DNA from: JAILLW01 sp045629045
Lineage (GTDB): Bacteria > Bacillota > Clostridia > Lachnospirales > Lachnospiraceae
DNA: 64,000 nucleotides
NCBI GenBank assembly: GCA_045629045.1
Contig: JAZQQM010000016.1
Location: 24,740 to 88,739, forward strand
Direction of reading: 5' to 3'
The notes below the pieces were generated by a model, which saw only the letters and a list, made by a program, of their open reading frames with translations, was not told the DNA's origin and ran no database searches. Shown one piece after another: positions 8,935 through 17,869 of this stretch (positions are counted from its first letter, which is position 1; each line of letters begins with the position of its first letter). The position numbers and the translations under genes were made by a program.

Positions 8935-10596
8935 TTAATGGGTTACATCTTTGAACCCATTTTTTATGCTATCTCCTATAAAAATATCCTCTGCCTTAAT
9001 AGGCGCTGAAGGAAATTTATCATAACCCAGCCTGTCACCTTCGGTGGGATAATAAAAAGTCACGTCATGAAGTATATATTCTTCAGCTTCGTATTTTCCG
9101 TAATCCTGTTGACAAAGCATATACTCTGTCGAAAACTCCGTAACAAATTCTTTCGAAAACGAAATGGCCTTATATACGAAAAACAAACATATAAATGCTT
9201 TATATATAAGTCCTTTATCATGCTTTGAAATAAAAAGCATATAAATATCGGCAAAGCACAGTGCCGGTGATAACCATAAAAAGACACATCCGTATCTGAT
9301 AAGCGGTGATGAAAACAGCCATCCCAGGAAACACAAATTAACGGTAACTATTATCAGATATTTCTTAAAATCCGAAGATTCTTTTTTGATTACGGCCCTT
9401 GCAATCATCCCGATAAGTATTATCAATCCTGCTATTGCCATCAAAAAAGAAACTTTGTTAATCGTATCAAGACCCTTAAACCAATCCGGCAACCAGGATA
9501 ACAGGCTTTCGCCGGCTCTTGTTACATCCTTGTGACCTCTTCCGTACATCTTGATTTCAGTCGCGTCATACCAGGCTAACCCATTGGGAATTTTATGCTC
9601 CGGATTAAACAAATCAACCTGATACACCGGATAAACCAAATATCCGGATAATATATAGTTCCTTATTAAAAACGGAACCATTGCGATTATTCCCGATAAA
9701 AGGAACCTGATTACAGAACGTATATCTTTGTTCTTAAACAAAACAGCAATCGGATAAATCGCTATAAATACTATAAATACGCCTGATATTTTAGTCGTAA
9801 TTATTATTATTCCAAGCAGTGAAAGTAACGCATAGGGATAATAATCATCAACCCCATCTTCCCAAAGATCAAGGAACAGTATTACTGTCGACAGGACCAT
9901 TAATATCGTCACATAGTCCGAGGCCGGGGCAACCATTTCATCAAAAATGTTTAAGATATAATAAAGTGCCACTATTCTTGCGGCATTTGAAAGTTTTATC
10001 TTAAAGAAGTTATCTTTCGTAAATAATTTAAGGCAAATTAACATCAGTAACAGTGCATACAGTCCGGAAATCGTATGAAAAGACTGAATACCCAAAAAGC
10101 TAAAACTGAATAATGCCGAAAGACAAAATGATGAACTGTTATAGGCCAGTCTGCTGTGAAGATTTCCAAGACCTTTAACCGCTCCGAATTCTTCAATCCA
10201 ACGTATGCTCTGCGCGTGGTACAAATCCGAGTCATAATGCATATAGCCCTTTGAGGTGCCGTATGCAAACAAAACAATAAGTATCACAACAAGTATTGTT
10301 TTTCCCGGTGTCAGTTCTTCCCCTAATCTCTTAACTTCTGCCTGAAGCTTCTTAGAAAAAAATATCGCACACAGTAATGTAATAATCAGCATTACAATGT
10401 TTGCAAGAAGCGATACCCTGTAAAACAAGCTGAAAAACTGTGCATATACCGTAAGTACTCCAAGTCCGGCAAGCAGTATTGCAGGTCTGCTCTTTACAAA
10501 GTAACTACTTTCCCTGCCGATAACGCCAAGGAAAGCAGTTCCCCAAATATAGCTGATTATTATTATGTATATCCAACTTAATAAAACTGATAGCAT
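8935..10596 (-). CDS. Polytopic membrane protein, probable GT-C-like (LIC_10190-type)
   Basis: A 553-aa protein with about 12-13 hydrophobic helices across most of its length and a short soluble C-terminus. A loop after the fourth helix carries HYDSDLYHAQSIRWIEEFG, an acidic/His-rich segment like the first extracytoplasmic loop of lipid-sugar-dependent GT-C transferases. I recall similar proteins as the LIC_10190 family in polysaccharide clusters, but the exact function is unknown. It sits between gmd and fcl, 7 nt after the gmd stop, so it could transfer or polymerise sugar at the outer face. That role is inference from position and topology. Confidence 0.6.
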   Translation of the reverse strand: MLSVLLSWIYIIIISYIWGTAFLGVIGRESSYFVKSRPAILLAGLGVLTVYAQFFSLFYRVSLLANIVMLIITLLCAIFFSKKLQAEVKRLGEELTPGKTILVVILIVLFAYGTSKGYMHYDSDLYHAQSIRWIEEFGAVKGLGNLHSRLAYNSSSFCLSALFSFSFLGIQSFHTISGLYALLLMLICLKLFTKDNFFKIKLSNAARIVALYYILNIFDEMVAPASDYVTILMVLSTVILFLDLWEDGVDDYYPYALLSLLGIIIITTKISGVFIVFIAIYPIAVLFKNKDIRSVIRFLLSGIIAMVPFLIRNYILSGYLVYPVYQVDLFNPEHKIPNGLAWYDATEIKMYGRGHKDVTRAGESLLSWLPDWFKGLDTINKVSFLMAIAGLIILIGMIARAVIKKESSDFKKYLIIVTVNLCFLGWLFSSPLIRYGCVFLWLSPALCFADIYMLFISKHDKGLIYKAFICLFFVYKAISFSKEFVTEFSTEYMLCQQDYGKYEAEEYILHDVTFYYPTEGDRLGYDKFPSAPIKAEDIFIGDSIKNGFKDVTH

Positions 10597-10603
10597 CTAC
10601 CTA

Positions 10604-11668
10604 TTACTTTGAAGCCTTAAACTCCTCACAACCCTTGCCGACAATTGTCTTCATATCAGAATCCATCATCATATATACAAGACCTTTAAAATCAACGTCT
10701 TTCTTCCATCCGAGAGTTTTTTCCGCTTTAGAGCAGTCGCCCCAAAGGAATTCAACCTCTGCAGGACGATAAAATTCGGGATTTACATCAACCAATAACT
10801 TTCCTGTAGCATCGTCATATCCCTTTTCGTCTACGCCGGTACCTTCCCAACGGATTTTAACACCGATTGTTTCAAAAGCAGCTTCAACAAACTCTCTTAC
10901 CGTATGAGTCTCATTTGTAGACAATACATAATCATCCGGCTTATCCTGCTGAAGCATCATCCACATACCCTTAACATAATCACCGGCAAAGCCCCAGTCT
11001 CTTTTGGCATTCATATTACCCAATGATAACTTGTCCTGCTTACCTGCCATAATGCTTGCAATTGCAAGTGTAATCTTACGTGTAACGAAGTTCTCACCTC
11101 TTCTTGGAGATTCATGATTAAATAAAATACCGTTACAAGCAAACATATTATAGCTTTCTCTGTAATTAACAGTAATCCAGTAAGAGTAGAGTTTAGCAAC
11201 TCCATATGGGCTCTTGGGATAGAAGGGAGTCTTCTCCGACTGAGGAGCCGTTTCCGGAATACCACCGAAGAGTTCGGATGTAGATGCCTGATAGTATCTG
11301 CAATTACCACCGTTTACTCTGATTGCTTCAAGAAGTTTAAGTGTGCTTACACCTGTTGCTTCTGCCGTATACTCAGGAACTTCAAACGAAACTCCTACGT
11401 GAGACTGTGCTGCCAGATTATATACCTCATCCGGTCTTATTTCGGCAATAAGTCTCATAAGATTGCTTGAATCCGTAGTATCCGCAAAATGAAGGAAGAA
11501 TTTAACCTTGTTATATTCCGAATTGAGAATATGATCGATTCTTGCTGTATTCGAGATACTGTGTCTTCTGACAAGACCATGTACTTCATATCCTTTTTCC
11601 AATAATAACTCTGCAAGATATGAACCGTCCTGTCCTGTGATACCTGTAATAAGTGCTACTTTCTGCAT
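10604..11668 (-). CDS. gmd: GDP-mannose 4,6-dehydratase
   Basis: About 354 aa from ATG 11666-11668. The frame is open to a TTG 18 nt upstream, but the AAAGGAT ribosome site lies inside that extension, so the ATG is preferred. It converts GDP-D-mannose to GDP-4-keto-6-deoxy-D-mannose. Visible features are GITGQDGSYLAELL (NADP binding), the catalytic Thr130-Ser131-Glu132 region, Tyr155/Lys159 in YGVAK, and the RRHSISNTARIDH segment characteristic of Gmd. With fcl downstream it gives the complete GDP-L-fucose branch from GDP-mannose. Confidence 0.97.
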   Translation of the reverse strand: MQKVALITGITGQDGSYLAELLLEKGYEVHGLVRRHSISNTARIDHILNSEYNKVKFFLHFADTTDSSNLMRLIAEIRPDEVYNLAAQSHVGVSFEVPEYTAEATGVSTLKLLEAIRVNGGNCRYYQASTSELFGGIPETAPQSEKTPFYPKSPYGVAKLYSYWITVNYRESYNMFACNGILFNHESPRRGENFVTRKITLAIASIMAGKQDKLSLGNMNAKRDWGFAGDYVKGMWMMLQQDKPDDYVLSTNETHTVREFVEAAFETIGVKIRWEGTGVDEKGYDDATGKLLVDVNPEFYRPAEVEFLWGDCSKAEKTLGWKKDVDFKGLVYMMMDSDMKTIVGKGCEEFKASK

Positions 11669-11695
11669 AAAAATATATCCTTTCAATTATTTATC

Positions 11696-12169
11696 TTATT
11701 GTTGCATAAAAAATTTCATGCTACACATAATTATTGCTACAATAATTCCCAATGTTGCCCCGATTAAAACCTGCAACGGTGAGTGACCGATTAATTCTTT
11801 TAACGCCTTATCCGGCCCGACTTCCTTACCCATCTTCTTGAAGGTTTCAATTAAGTCGTTAAGTACTTCACCCTGACGCCCTGTTTCCCTTCGAACTCCC
11901 ATTGCATCATACATGGTTACGGTTGCAAATATTGCGCATATTGCAAAAAACGGTGTGGATAGTCCGCATTTAAATGCTACCGACGTTGCCAAAGCGCATA
12001 CCGTTGCCGAATGAGCACTCGGCATTCCTCCGCCGCCTATTATTCGCTCCGCAACAAATTGCTTGTTAAAAATCATATGAATGATTGTCTTTGATATCTG
12101 AGCAATGAGCCAAGCTGTAATCGGTGCTATCAAAATGACATTATGAATAATTTCATTCCAAGGAGTCAT
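11696..12169 (-). CDS. yuiD: Divergent PAP2-family membrane protein (YuiD-like)
   Basis: A 157-aa membrane protein with the motif GGGGMPSAHSATVCALAT and a following RRETGRQGEVLN stretch, the hallmark of the DUF212/YuiD branch of the PAP2 phosphatase superfamily. Four hydrophobic helices are visible. Relatives of the superfamily dephosphorylate lipid pyrophosphates, so recycling of undecaprenyl pyrophosphate is conceivable here, but YuiD activity is not established. Its first base overlaps the rmlD stop codon (TAATG on the coding strand). Confidence 0.86.
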   Translation of the reverse strand: MTPWNEIIHNVILIAPITAWLIAQISKTIIHMIFNKQFVAERIIGGGGMPSAHSATVCALATSVAFKCGLSTPFFAICAIFATVTMYDAMGVRRETGRQGEVLNDLIETFKKMGKEVGPDKALKELIGHSPLQVLIGATLGIIVAIIMCSMKFFMQQ

Positions 12170-13041
12170 TATTTCATCTCCTTTAAATATTTTTCGATGG
12201 CATCATGCCAGTCTGCATACATATATCCGCCTGTAAGCTTGAACATATAGTTTTCAAGAACCGAATACTTCGGTCTGTCTGCCGAATCCGGATTCATCTG
12301 CTTATACTGCTCGGAAGTAACCGGAATTACTTCTGTCGATTTTCCGGCAAGTCTGAATATTTCCTTTGTAAAATCCGCCCACGAGCATATTCCCTCGCAT
12401 GTACCATGGAACAAACCATAATTTTCCGTGGGTACCAAAGACTTTATTGCCTTTGCCAATTCTTCGGCCGAAGTAGGTGAACCAAGCTGGTCATTAACAA
12501 CCGTAACCTTATCATGGGTCTCCGAAAGTCTAAGCATGGTTTTAACAAAGTTCTTACCATCGCCGTAAAGCCATGCCGTACGAATTATGTACGACTTATC
12601 GCAGAACTGGCGAACAAAATTTTCACCTGCCAGCTTCGATTTCCCGTACATCGAAATCGGATTTGGAGTATCAAACTCCGTATAAGGCTTGTCACCGTCA
12701 CCTTTAAAAACATAATCCGTAGATACATGCATAAGTCTTGCTCCGACCCTCGAAGATGCAATTGCAAGATTTCTCGGTCCCAAAGCATTGATTCTATACG
12801 CCATATCCTGCTTAACTTCACACAAATCTACCGCCGTCATGGCTGCGCAGTTAATAACTGCATAAGGTTTTGTTTCGTCAAAGAAGGAAATAACATCATC
12901 CAAATTGGAAATATCAAGACTCGGTATTCCTTCAATACCAAAATCCGTATTAACCAATTCATACTCCGAATCGCCTGAATACAGACCGTTTATTGCCCTT
13001 CCAAGTTGTCCGTTACATCCTGTGATAATTATTTTTTTCAT
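12169..13041 (-). CDS. rfbD: dTDP-4-dehydrorhamnose reductase
   Basis: About 290 aa from ATG 13039-13041; a GTG at 13051-13053 is an alternative. It carries out the last step of dTDP-L-rhamnose synthesis. The N-terminus IIITGCNGQLGRA binds NADPH, VNCAAMTAVD and MHVSTDYVFKGDG are RmlD signatures, and YGKSK contains the catalytic Tyr and Lys. The rmlA, B and C genes are not in this window. This is the first gene of the exopolysaccharide operon, behind a promoter at 13084-13112. Confidence 0.95.
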   Translation of the reverse strand: MKKIIITGCNGQLGRAINGLYSGDSEYELVNTDFGIEGIPSLDISNLDDVISFFDETKPYAVINCAAMTAVDLCEVKQDMAYRINALGPRNLAIASSRVGARLMHVSTDYVFKGDGDKPYTEFDTPNPISMYGKSKLAGENFVRQFCDKSYIIRTAWLYGDGKNFVKTMLRLSETHDKVTVVNDQLGSPTSAEELAKAIKSLVPTENYGLFHGTCEGICSWADFTKEIFRLAGKSTEVIPVTSEQYKQMNPDSADRPKYSVLENYMFKLTGGYMYADWHDAIEKYLKEMK

Positions 13042-13083
13042 AAAAAAAGACACAGCCTTCCTAATTTTATATATACCTTCACT

Positions 13084-13112
13084 ATTTTACTATTTTCGCC
13101 CCATATAAACAA
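13084..13112 (-). promoter_or_regulatory. Predicted sigma-A promoter of the exopolysaccharide operon
   Basis: On the minus strand, -35 TTGTTT (13107-13112), a 17-nt spacer and -10 TAAAAT (13084-13089). It reads toward rmlD about 45 nt downstream. No other good promoter is seen in the operon. Confidence 0.6.
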
Positions 13113-13123
13113 GCATTGCTTGT
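13109..13123. promoter_or_regulatory. 15-bp palindrome shared by divergent promoters (operator candidate)
   Basis: ACAAGCA-T-TGCTTGT is a perfect 7-bp inverted repeat around one base. It overlaps the -35 of the minus-strand promoter (13107-13112) and the -35 of the plus-strand promoter (13120-13125), so a bound protein would block both. Confidence 0.5.
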
Positions 13124-13148
13124 ATTATTCCTACTATATTGCTATAAT
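13120..13148 (+). promoter_or_regulatory. Predicted sigma-A promoter of the DUF3048 lipoprotein gene
   Basis: -35 TTGTAT (13120-13125), a 17-nt spacer and a perfect -10 TATAAT (13143-13148). An AAGAGG ribosome site lies just before the ATG at 13193. Confidence 0.7.
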
Positions 13149-13192
13149 TTTTTAAACATAAATTACGCAAATAAAGTTAAGAGGCATTAATT

Positions 13193-14383
13193 ATGAAAAA
13201 ACCTAAAGTTCTCTTGCTATTTCCTATAACTTTTGCGCTTCTGATTGGCGGATGCAGCCAGCAAAAACCTGTACCGCAGGTAATTGTGGAACCTATCATC
13301 GAAACGCCGGCCCCGGAGCAGCCTGTTGAAGCTAAGCCCGCCGAACCCGGTGACACCCCTCCTGCCGAGGGGATGGTCCGAAGTCGACTTACCAACGAAT
13401 GGATTGACGAAGCCCAAAATAACATGCGTCCGATTGCAGTTATGATTCCGAATTCCAGTACCGCAAGTCAGTACGGAATCTCTGATGCAGATATACTATA
13501 CGAAATAAATGTTGAAGGTGATATGACAAGATTGATGGCTATCATCGACAACTGGCAGGATAAAGAAAAAATAGGAAATATACGAAGCGGTCGCGATTAC
13601 TTCACATACTGGTCCTTCGAATGGGATTCTATATTTATCCATTACGGCGGTCCTTTTTACATTTATGATGTGATAGGTCGTAAAGATACAGACAATATCG
13701 ACTGCATCTCGCAACCCGACATTGGAAAATATAATAACGCATATACCGACCTTACCTATCGTGAGCAGGCCAAAAATGATTCCGACAACGCTTTTACTTC
13801 TGCCGACCGAATCAAAGAAGCCTGCAGTGACCTTGGAATTTCTCTTGAGTATCGCGAAGGCTATTCCGATCCGGAGCATTTTAAATTTGCTCCTGCCGGC
13901 AGTCCTAATACTCTTGAGCAATACCCTTCTGCATTTAAAGCTGAAAAGATTGATTTTTCCGAAGCATACCCTATGACAAATTCTTATCTTGTCTATGACG
14001 AAGAAACAGGGCTTTATGCAAGATATCAGCACTTTATTAAGGGTACGGACGAGCCCCATATTGACTTGGCAAATAACGAACAACTTAAATTTAAAAACGT
14101 ACTTGTTCAGAATACTTATTATGAAGTCAGGGATCAAAAGGGATATTTGGCATTCAGATGTCACGACACTACTCACGACGGATGGTATTTTACCAACGGT
14201 AAAGGCATACATGTTACCTGGGAGAAAAAATCCGATTACGGTGCAACAAGATACTATGATGACAAGGGAATGGAAATTGAGTTAAACGACGGCAAGACTA
14301 TGATTTGCATCATAGAAGAAGGTGACAAAATACTCGTTGACGGTAAGTCATATCAGGGAAATGTTATTAGTGTGAATAACTAG
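13193..14383 (+). CDS. DUF3048-domain lipoprotein (YerB-like)
   Basis: A 396-aa secreted lipoprotein. The signal peptide ends in LLIGGC, with Cys20-21 as the lipidated residue, followed by a Pro/Glu-rich linker to about residue 60. The body matches the YerB/DUF3048 family: RPIAVMIPNSSTASQYGISD, then GDMTRLMAI, IGNIRSGRDYF and a second half with HDGWYFTNGKGIHVTWEK. The molecular role of the family is unknown; attachment to the outer membrane face is expected. It stands alone on the plus strand, divergent from the exopolysaccharide operon, and ends at a bidirectional terminator. Confidence 0.9.
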   Translation: MKKPKVLLLFPITFALLIGGCSQQKPVPQVIVEPIIETPAPEQPVEAKPAEPGDTPPAEGMVRSRLTNEWIDEAQNNMRPIAVMIPNSSTASQYGISDADILYEINVEGDMTRLMAIIDNWQDKEKIGNIRSGRDYFTYWSFEWDSIFIHYGGPFYIYDVIGRKDTDNIDCISQPDIGKYNNAYTDLTYREQAKNDSDNAFTSADRIKEACSDLGISLEYREGYSDPEHFKFAPAGSPNTLEQYPSAFKAEKIDFSEAYPMTNSYLVYDEETGLYARYQHFIKGTDEPHIDLANNEQLKFKNVLVQNTYYEVRDQKGYLAFRCHDTTHDGWYFTNGKGIHVTWEKKSDYGATRYYDDKGMEIELNDGKTMICIIEEGDKILVDGKSYQGNVISVNN

Positions 14384-14393
14384 TAAATAAAAC

Positions 14394-14424
14394 AAAAGCT
14401 CCGACATACGTCGGAGCTTTTTTT
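14394..14424. terminator. Bidirectional intrinsic terminator
   Basis: A 12-bp stem with a 4-base loop (AAAAGCTCCGAC-ATAC-GTCGGAGCTTTT) and T-rich runs on both strands. It lies 10 nt after the DUF3048 stop and 9 nt beyond the HPr stop on the other strand, so it ends both convergent units. Confidence 0.92.
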
Positions 14425-14432
14425 ATGTTCAA

Positions 14433-14696
14433 TTATTCACCTAAACCATCTTCAACAGCAGTTACAAGAGCTTTTAATGCCGCCTCTTCATCTTCACCTT
14501 CACAGGTAAATTCAACTTCATCACCGCACTTAACACAAGCACCCAAAACACTCAATACACTCTTAGCATTCGCTGTATTTCCTCTGAATGAAAACGTAAT
14601 GAGCGATTTAAACTGCATCGCTTCCTTACATAAAATTCCTGCCGGCCTTAGGTGTAAACCCGTAGGGTTTTTAATCACCACCTTCTGACTAACCAT
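14433..14696 (-). CDS. ptsH: HPr-family phosphocarrier protein
   Basis: 87 aa from ATG 14694-14696. An ATG 9 nt upstream lies only one base from the GGAGG site, whereas this one is 10 nt from it. The choice also places the phosphorylated His at exactly position 15 (GLHLRPAG) and the regulatory Ser at position 46 (NAKSVLSVLG), as in Firmicute HPr. HPr carries phosphate from enzyme I to PTS sugar permeases, and its Ser46 form acts with CcpA in carbon repression. It is the last gene of the mbl-cdaA operon, 45 nt after cdaR. No other PTS gene is in the window, and several Lachnospiraceae carry a second HPr, so a dedicated role is possible. Confidence 0.93.
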   Translation of the reverse strand: MVSQKVVIKNPTGLHLRPAGILCKEAMQFKSLITFSFRGNTANAKSVLSVLGACVKCGDEVEFTCEGEDEEAALKALVTAVEDGLGE

Positions 14697-14741
14697 ATCA
14701 GTCATTCCTCCAATAAAATCTTCTTGTTAACTATAACATTT

Positions 14742-16013
14742 TTAGTCATTCTTTACAAGATGAAGCGTAGCCTTCAAAGGATCCGCTACTCTTACACCAT
14801 TAGGAAGTGTAAATGAAACCTCTACACTGTAAAATCCTTCTTGCGGTTCTGACATTTCCTGACCTTCAAAATACTTGGTAACATCTACCGTTGCATTAAT
14901 ATTATCCTTATTTAACTGGGACAATATATCATTAAGTCCCACTAAATCAATTATTGTTCCTTCATCAATTCCGATAGTCGCTTTAAATCCTGCCGGGACT
15001 TCGGATATCTTAATATCTTCAGCAGTCAATCCTACATGCTTGGTGGCTTCAGCTTCAATATGTACCGTAACGGTATACTTGGAATCTGCGGCATCTACAA
15101 GATAAATACCGGACGGAAGATACTGCTTTACATCAACCTGTGTAACATAATTACTTCTTAAATCCGAAATATTAATAGCCTCTTTAGGCACTCTAATCTC
15201 TGTAAGGTTATCTATAGTTTCTTCCTTACCATACACATAAATGGTTTCTTTGTCGGAATCAACTTCACCTACCGCGCAATATCCCGGAGCTGCTTCTCCT
15301 TCAGCCGTAAAGAAAATCGGAACTTCTTTTGCCTTTGAAATCTTTACTGTGACACCGGCGCTTCGCATATTCAAAGTAACTTTATTTGTGTTAATCGGCT
15401 TTTTATCAGAATCATACAGCTTAATCTCCGCATTTGTTCCGATATCCTTCTTAAAGCCCGTTACATCTATTTCAACCGCAGCATATGCTATTGAATCTAC
15501 GACAGATTCCGCACCTGAAATCTTAACCAGATTCTGTGATGTATCCGTATCGGTAATCACATAACTTTCTTCCGGACTTCCGATAATATCCATATCAAGC
15601 GCAAGTGTCTTTGTCTTTTTATTCTGTATGTCAAGTTTTACCGTATCGGAGCTGCCGGAAATATTAATTAACTGCTCCGGATTCTTCGTTGTTGAAAGCT
15701 TAATCGAAACGGTATCAAGACTGCTCAAATCATTTACATCTGCCGTCGCAATTATATCTTCTTCATCAATATTTACTATCACCGAGCGAGCTGCTTTTAT
15801 AGTAACCTTGGAAATCACATCGGAATTATCAAGCACCTCGTATACTCTTGCGGAATCAGTGATTGTTTCCGTATTAAGCAGCTTAACCGGTATATTGTAG
15901 AAAGACTGCGTAACCGCAGGGTCCGAAACTGTTGTAACAATCGCCCAAATTAAAATGGAAGCAAGCAAAGAAATAATCTTAAGGCCAATGTTTCTGGTAA
16001 GTCTATTTTTCAT
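14742..16013 (-). CDS. cdaR: CdaR, YbbR-domain regulator of diadenylate cyclase
   Basis: A 423-aa protein with one N-terminal membrane helix (about residues 9-27) and four extracytoplasmic YbbR-like repeats, each entering with a V.VKI.A-type strand pattern. CdaR binds and modulates CdaA in Firmicutes. Its start overlaps the cdaA stop by 11 nt, as in B. subtilis cdaA-cdaR, but glmM, the usual third gene, is absent and HPr follows instead. Confidence 0.92.
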   Translation of the reverse strand: MKNRLTRNIGLKIISLLASILIWAIVTTVSDPAVTQSFYNIPVKLLNTETITDSARVYEVLDNSDVISKVTIKAARSVIVNIDEEDIIATADVNDLSSLDTVSIKLSTTKNPEQLINISGSSDTVKLDIQNKKTKTLALDMDIIGSPEESYVITDTDTSQNLVKISGAESVVDSIAYAAVEIDVTGFKKDIGTNAEIKLYDSDKKPINTNKVTLNMRSAGVTVKISKAKEVPIFFTAEGEAAPGYCAVGEVDSDKETIYVYGKEETIDNLTEIRVPKEAINISDLRSNYVTQVDVKQYLPSGIYLVDAADSKYTVTVHIEAEATKHVGLTAEDIKISEVPAGFKATIGIDEGTIIDLVGLNDILSQLNKDNINATVDVTKYFEGQEMSEPQEGFYSVEVSFTLPNGVRVADPLKATLHLVKND

Positions 16014-16878
16014 TCTTAGCCCTTCCTTTCCAAAGAAGGCGCTTCTTGGGAGCTTCTTCCTCTGTTTTATTCTGTATGGTTCTTAATTTTTCTTTAAGGC
16101 CTTCGGAATCAAGATTTCGCGAAAGCAAACCTTGATAAGCAACACTGATTTTGCCGGTTTCTTCCGATACAATAACCGTCATTGAATCAGTCGCCTCCGA
16201 AATACCGACACCTGCTCTGTGTCTTGTTCCTAAGTCTTTACTAAGCATCATATTATCCGATAAGGGAAGATAACATGTTGCCGAAGTTATTCTGTTTCCT
16301 CTAATAATTACGGCTCCGTCATGAAGCGGAGTATTATGTTCAAAAATATTGATAAGTAACTGACTTGTTACCACACCGTCAACTTCAATTCCGGTTCTTT
16401 CATATTCCGAAAGCGACTGTTCCTGTTCGATAACAATAAGAGCTCCTGTTTTTACCTTACCCATTTCTACACAGGCTCTGGCGATTTCAGCAATCGTCTT
16501 GTCTGAAAATCTACCGTCACCGGAACCTGTTTTGGTAAGTTCAAAAGGAAGAATTGAAGAAAAATAATTTTTACGTCCAAGTTCTTCAACCGCTTTACGA
16601 AGTTCAGGCTGCAAAATAACTACTATTGCAGTAATGGCTACAGAAAATACATTATTAACAATCCAAAGGATTGTGTTCATTTCAAAATATTCTGCAATCA
16701 GCACAAAAACTGCGATTACCAAAATCCCCTTAAGTAATGAATACGCCTTGGTTTTTTTAATCCAAACCAAAATGCTGTAAATCAAAAAGGATATAATGAT
16801 AATCTCAGCTATATCTGCCCATCTGATACTTGACACCTGGGAAAAGTATGTTTTGAGAGTTCTAAAACTATCGACCAT
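16003..16878 (-). CDS. cdaA: Diadenylate cyclase CdaA
   Basis: A 291-aa membrane enzyme that joins two ATP into cyclic di-AMP, the messenger for potassium and cell-wall homeostasis. Three membrane helices lie within residues 20-92. The DAC domain follows with DGA at 187-189 and GTRHRA at 217-222, the two signature motifs of active cyclases. The C-terminus is Lys-rich. The ATG shares a base with the stop of the unknown membrane protein upstream (TAATG), and the gene overlaps cdaR by 11 nt, so the three are tightly coupled. Confidence 0.96.
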   Translation of the reverse strand: MVDSFRTLKTYFSQVSSIRWADIAEIIIISFLIYSILVWIKKTKAYSLLKGILVIAVFVLIAEYFEMNTILWIVNNVFSVAITAIVVILQPELRKAVEELGRKNYFSSILPFELTKTGSGDGRFSDKTIAEIARACVEMGKVKTGALIVIEQEQSLSEYERTGIEVDGVVTSQLLINIFEHNTPLHDGAVIIRGNRITSATCYLPLSDNMMLSKDLGTRHRAGVGISEATDSMTVIVSEETGKISVAYQGLLSRNLDSEGLKEKLRTIQNKTEEEAPKKRLLWKGRAKNEK

Positions 16879-17855
16879 TACTCATCCATATCATAGCTTC
16901 TGGAAGGCGGCCTTTGTGCCGGTCTTCTGTTAGCTGAATTAATCTTTTTAACTGTTTTTGAAGATACAGACATTGTAACCTTCGGTACAGCTTTAACATA
17001 GTAATAATATTCATCATCTTCGAACTGAACTTTTTCAGCCCGGTTATAATCAACATTAAAGAATAGGAATTGCATTACAAATCCCGCAGCAACGGCAAGA
17101 ATTGATCCAAACAGCAATCCTGCTATAGAAATATCGGCCTGTAAAGATAAATCACAGATAAGAACTATCACTGCATCAATAATAGTTCCGCCAACTATTG
17201 CTATTGGCCAACAGTAATCCATCGGAAGGTTCCTGACAATATATACAACTATTGCCGTAATTGCAAAGGCAACTATAAGGACAACCATCACCTTGTTATC
17301 AAGAATTGCATCAATTATCAATCTTAATCGTGTGCCCATTTCCTCGGTTTCCATGGAAGTCAAAGTCGGTGCAACGCTTGTCATGGTTCCAAGCACATAA
17401 TAAATGATTACACCACATGCAATCGATACGATTGAATAAGGACCTCCTATAAGTCCCATTACTATAGGCATTATATAAGGGATACCCATAATACAGGTAA
17501 TAGGCGTAATAACCACAACCACAGTATCCTTGGGGGAAAATCTGAAGTAAAGTAAAAACAATACAATCATCAATACCAAAACCACACATGCACTCTCTAA
17601 TGACAACGCATACATATGGAGCACAATAAATACAGCACTTATCAAAACTATAAAATTGATAGGTAAAAATGAACACATAAGTGCTGCGATAATTACGATA
17701 GCAAAATTGTCAATCTTCTGCATATACCCCAATTTACCGTTAATTGTCAAAAGGGCTATAAGTGCCAGCAACAACTTTACAACAGGTTTTAAGTAAGCAT
17801 CGTACTTATTGATAAAATTACGTACGTACTGCTTAACTTCCAATAAACTAGACAT
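16878..17855 (-). CDS. Unknown polytopic membrane protein coupled to cdaA
   Basis: About 325 aa from ATG 17853-17855, which lies 9 nt after a GAGGAG ribosome site; the TTG three codons earlier overlaps that site. Roughly ten hydrophobic helices fill residues 20-270, followed by a charged cytoplasmic tail with DDEYYYYVKAVPK and a basic, Pro-rich end. I recognise no transporter or enzyme motif. Its stop overlaps the cdaA start by one base, so a role in c-di-AMP signalling, osmotic control or assembly of the cyclase is a reasonable inference, no more. The Tyr-rich tail could be a docking or modification site. Confidence 0.7.
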   Translation of the reverse strand: MSSLLEVKQYVRNFINKYDAYLKPVVKLLLALIALLTINGKLGYMQKIDNFAIVIIAALMCSFLPINFIVLISAVFIVLHMYALSLESACVVLVLMIVLFLLYFRFSPKDTVVVVITPITCIMGIPYIMPIVMGLIGGPYSIVSIACGVIIYYVLGTMTSVAPTLTSMETEEMGTRLRLIIDAILDNKVMVVLIVAFAITAIVVYIVRNLPMDYCWPIAIVGGTIIDAVIVLICDLSLQADISIAGLLFGSILAVAAGFVMQFLFFNVDYNRAEKVQFEDDEYYYYVKAVPKVTMSVSSKTVKKINSANRRPAQRPPSRSYDMDE

Positions 17856-17869
17856 GAATTTCAACTCCT

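Noticed and set aside
12514..12978. 154-aa open frame opposite rmlD
   Set aside because: It is antisense to RmlD, Arg/Cys-rich and without a ribosome site.
13496..14212. 238-aa open frame on the minus strand inside the DUF3048 lipoprotein gene
   Set aside because: It is fully antisense to a clear lipoprotein gene with promoter, ribosome site and family motifs; it has no ribosome site or motif of its own.
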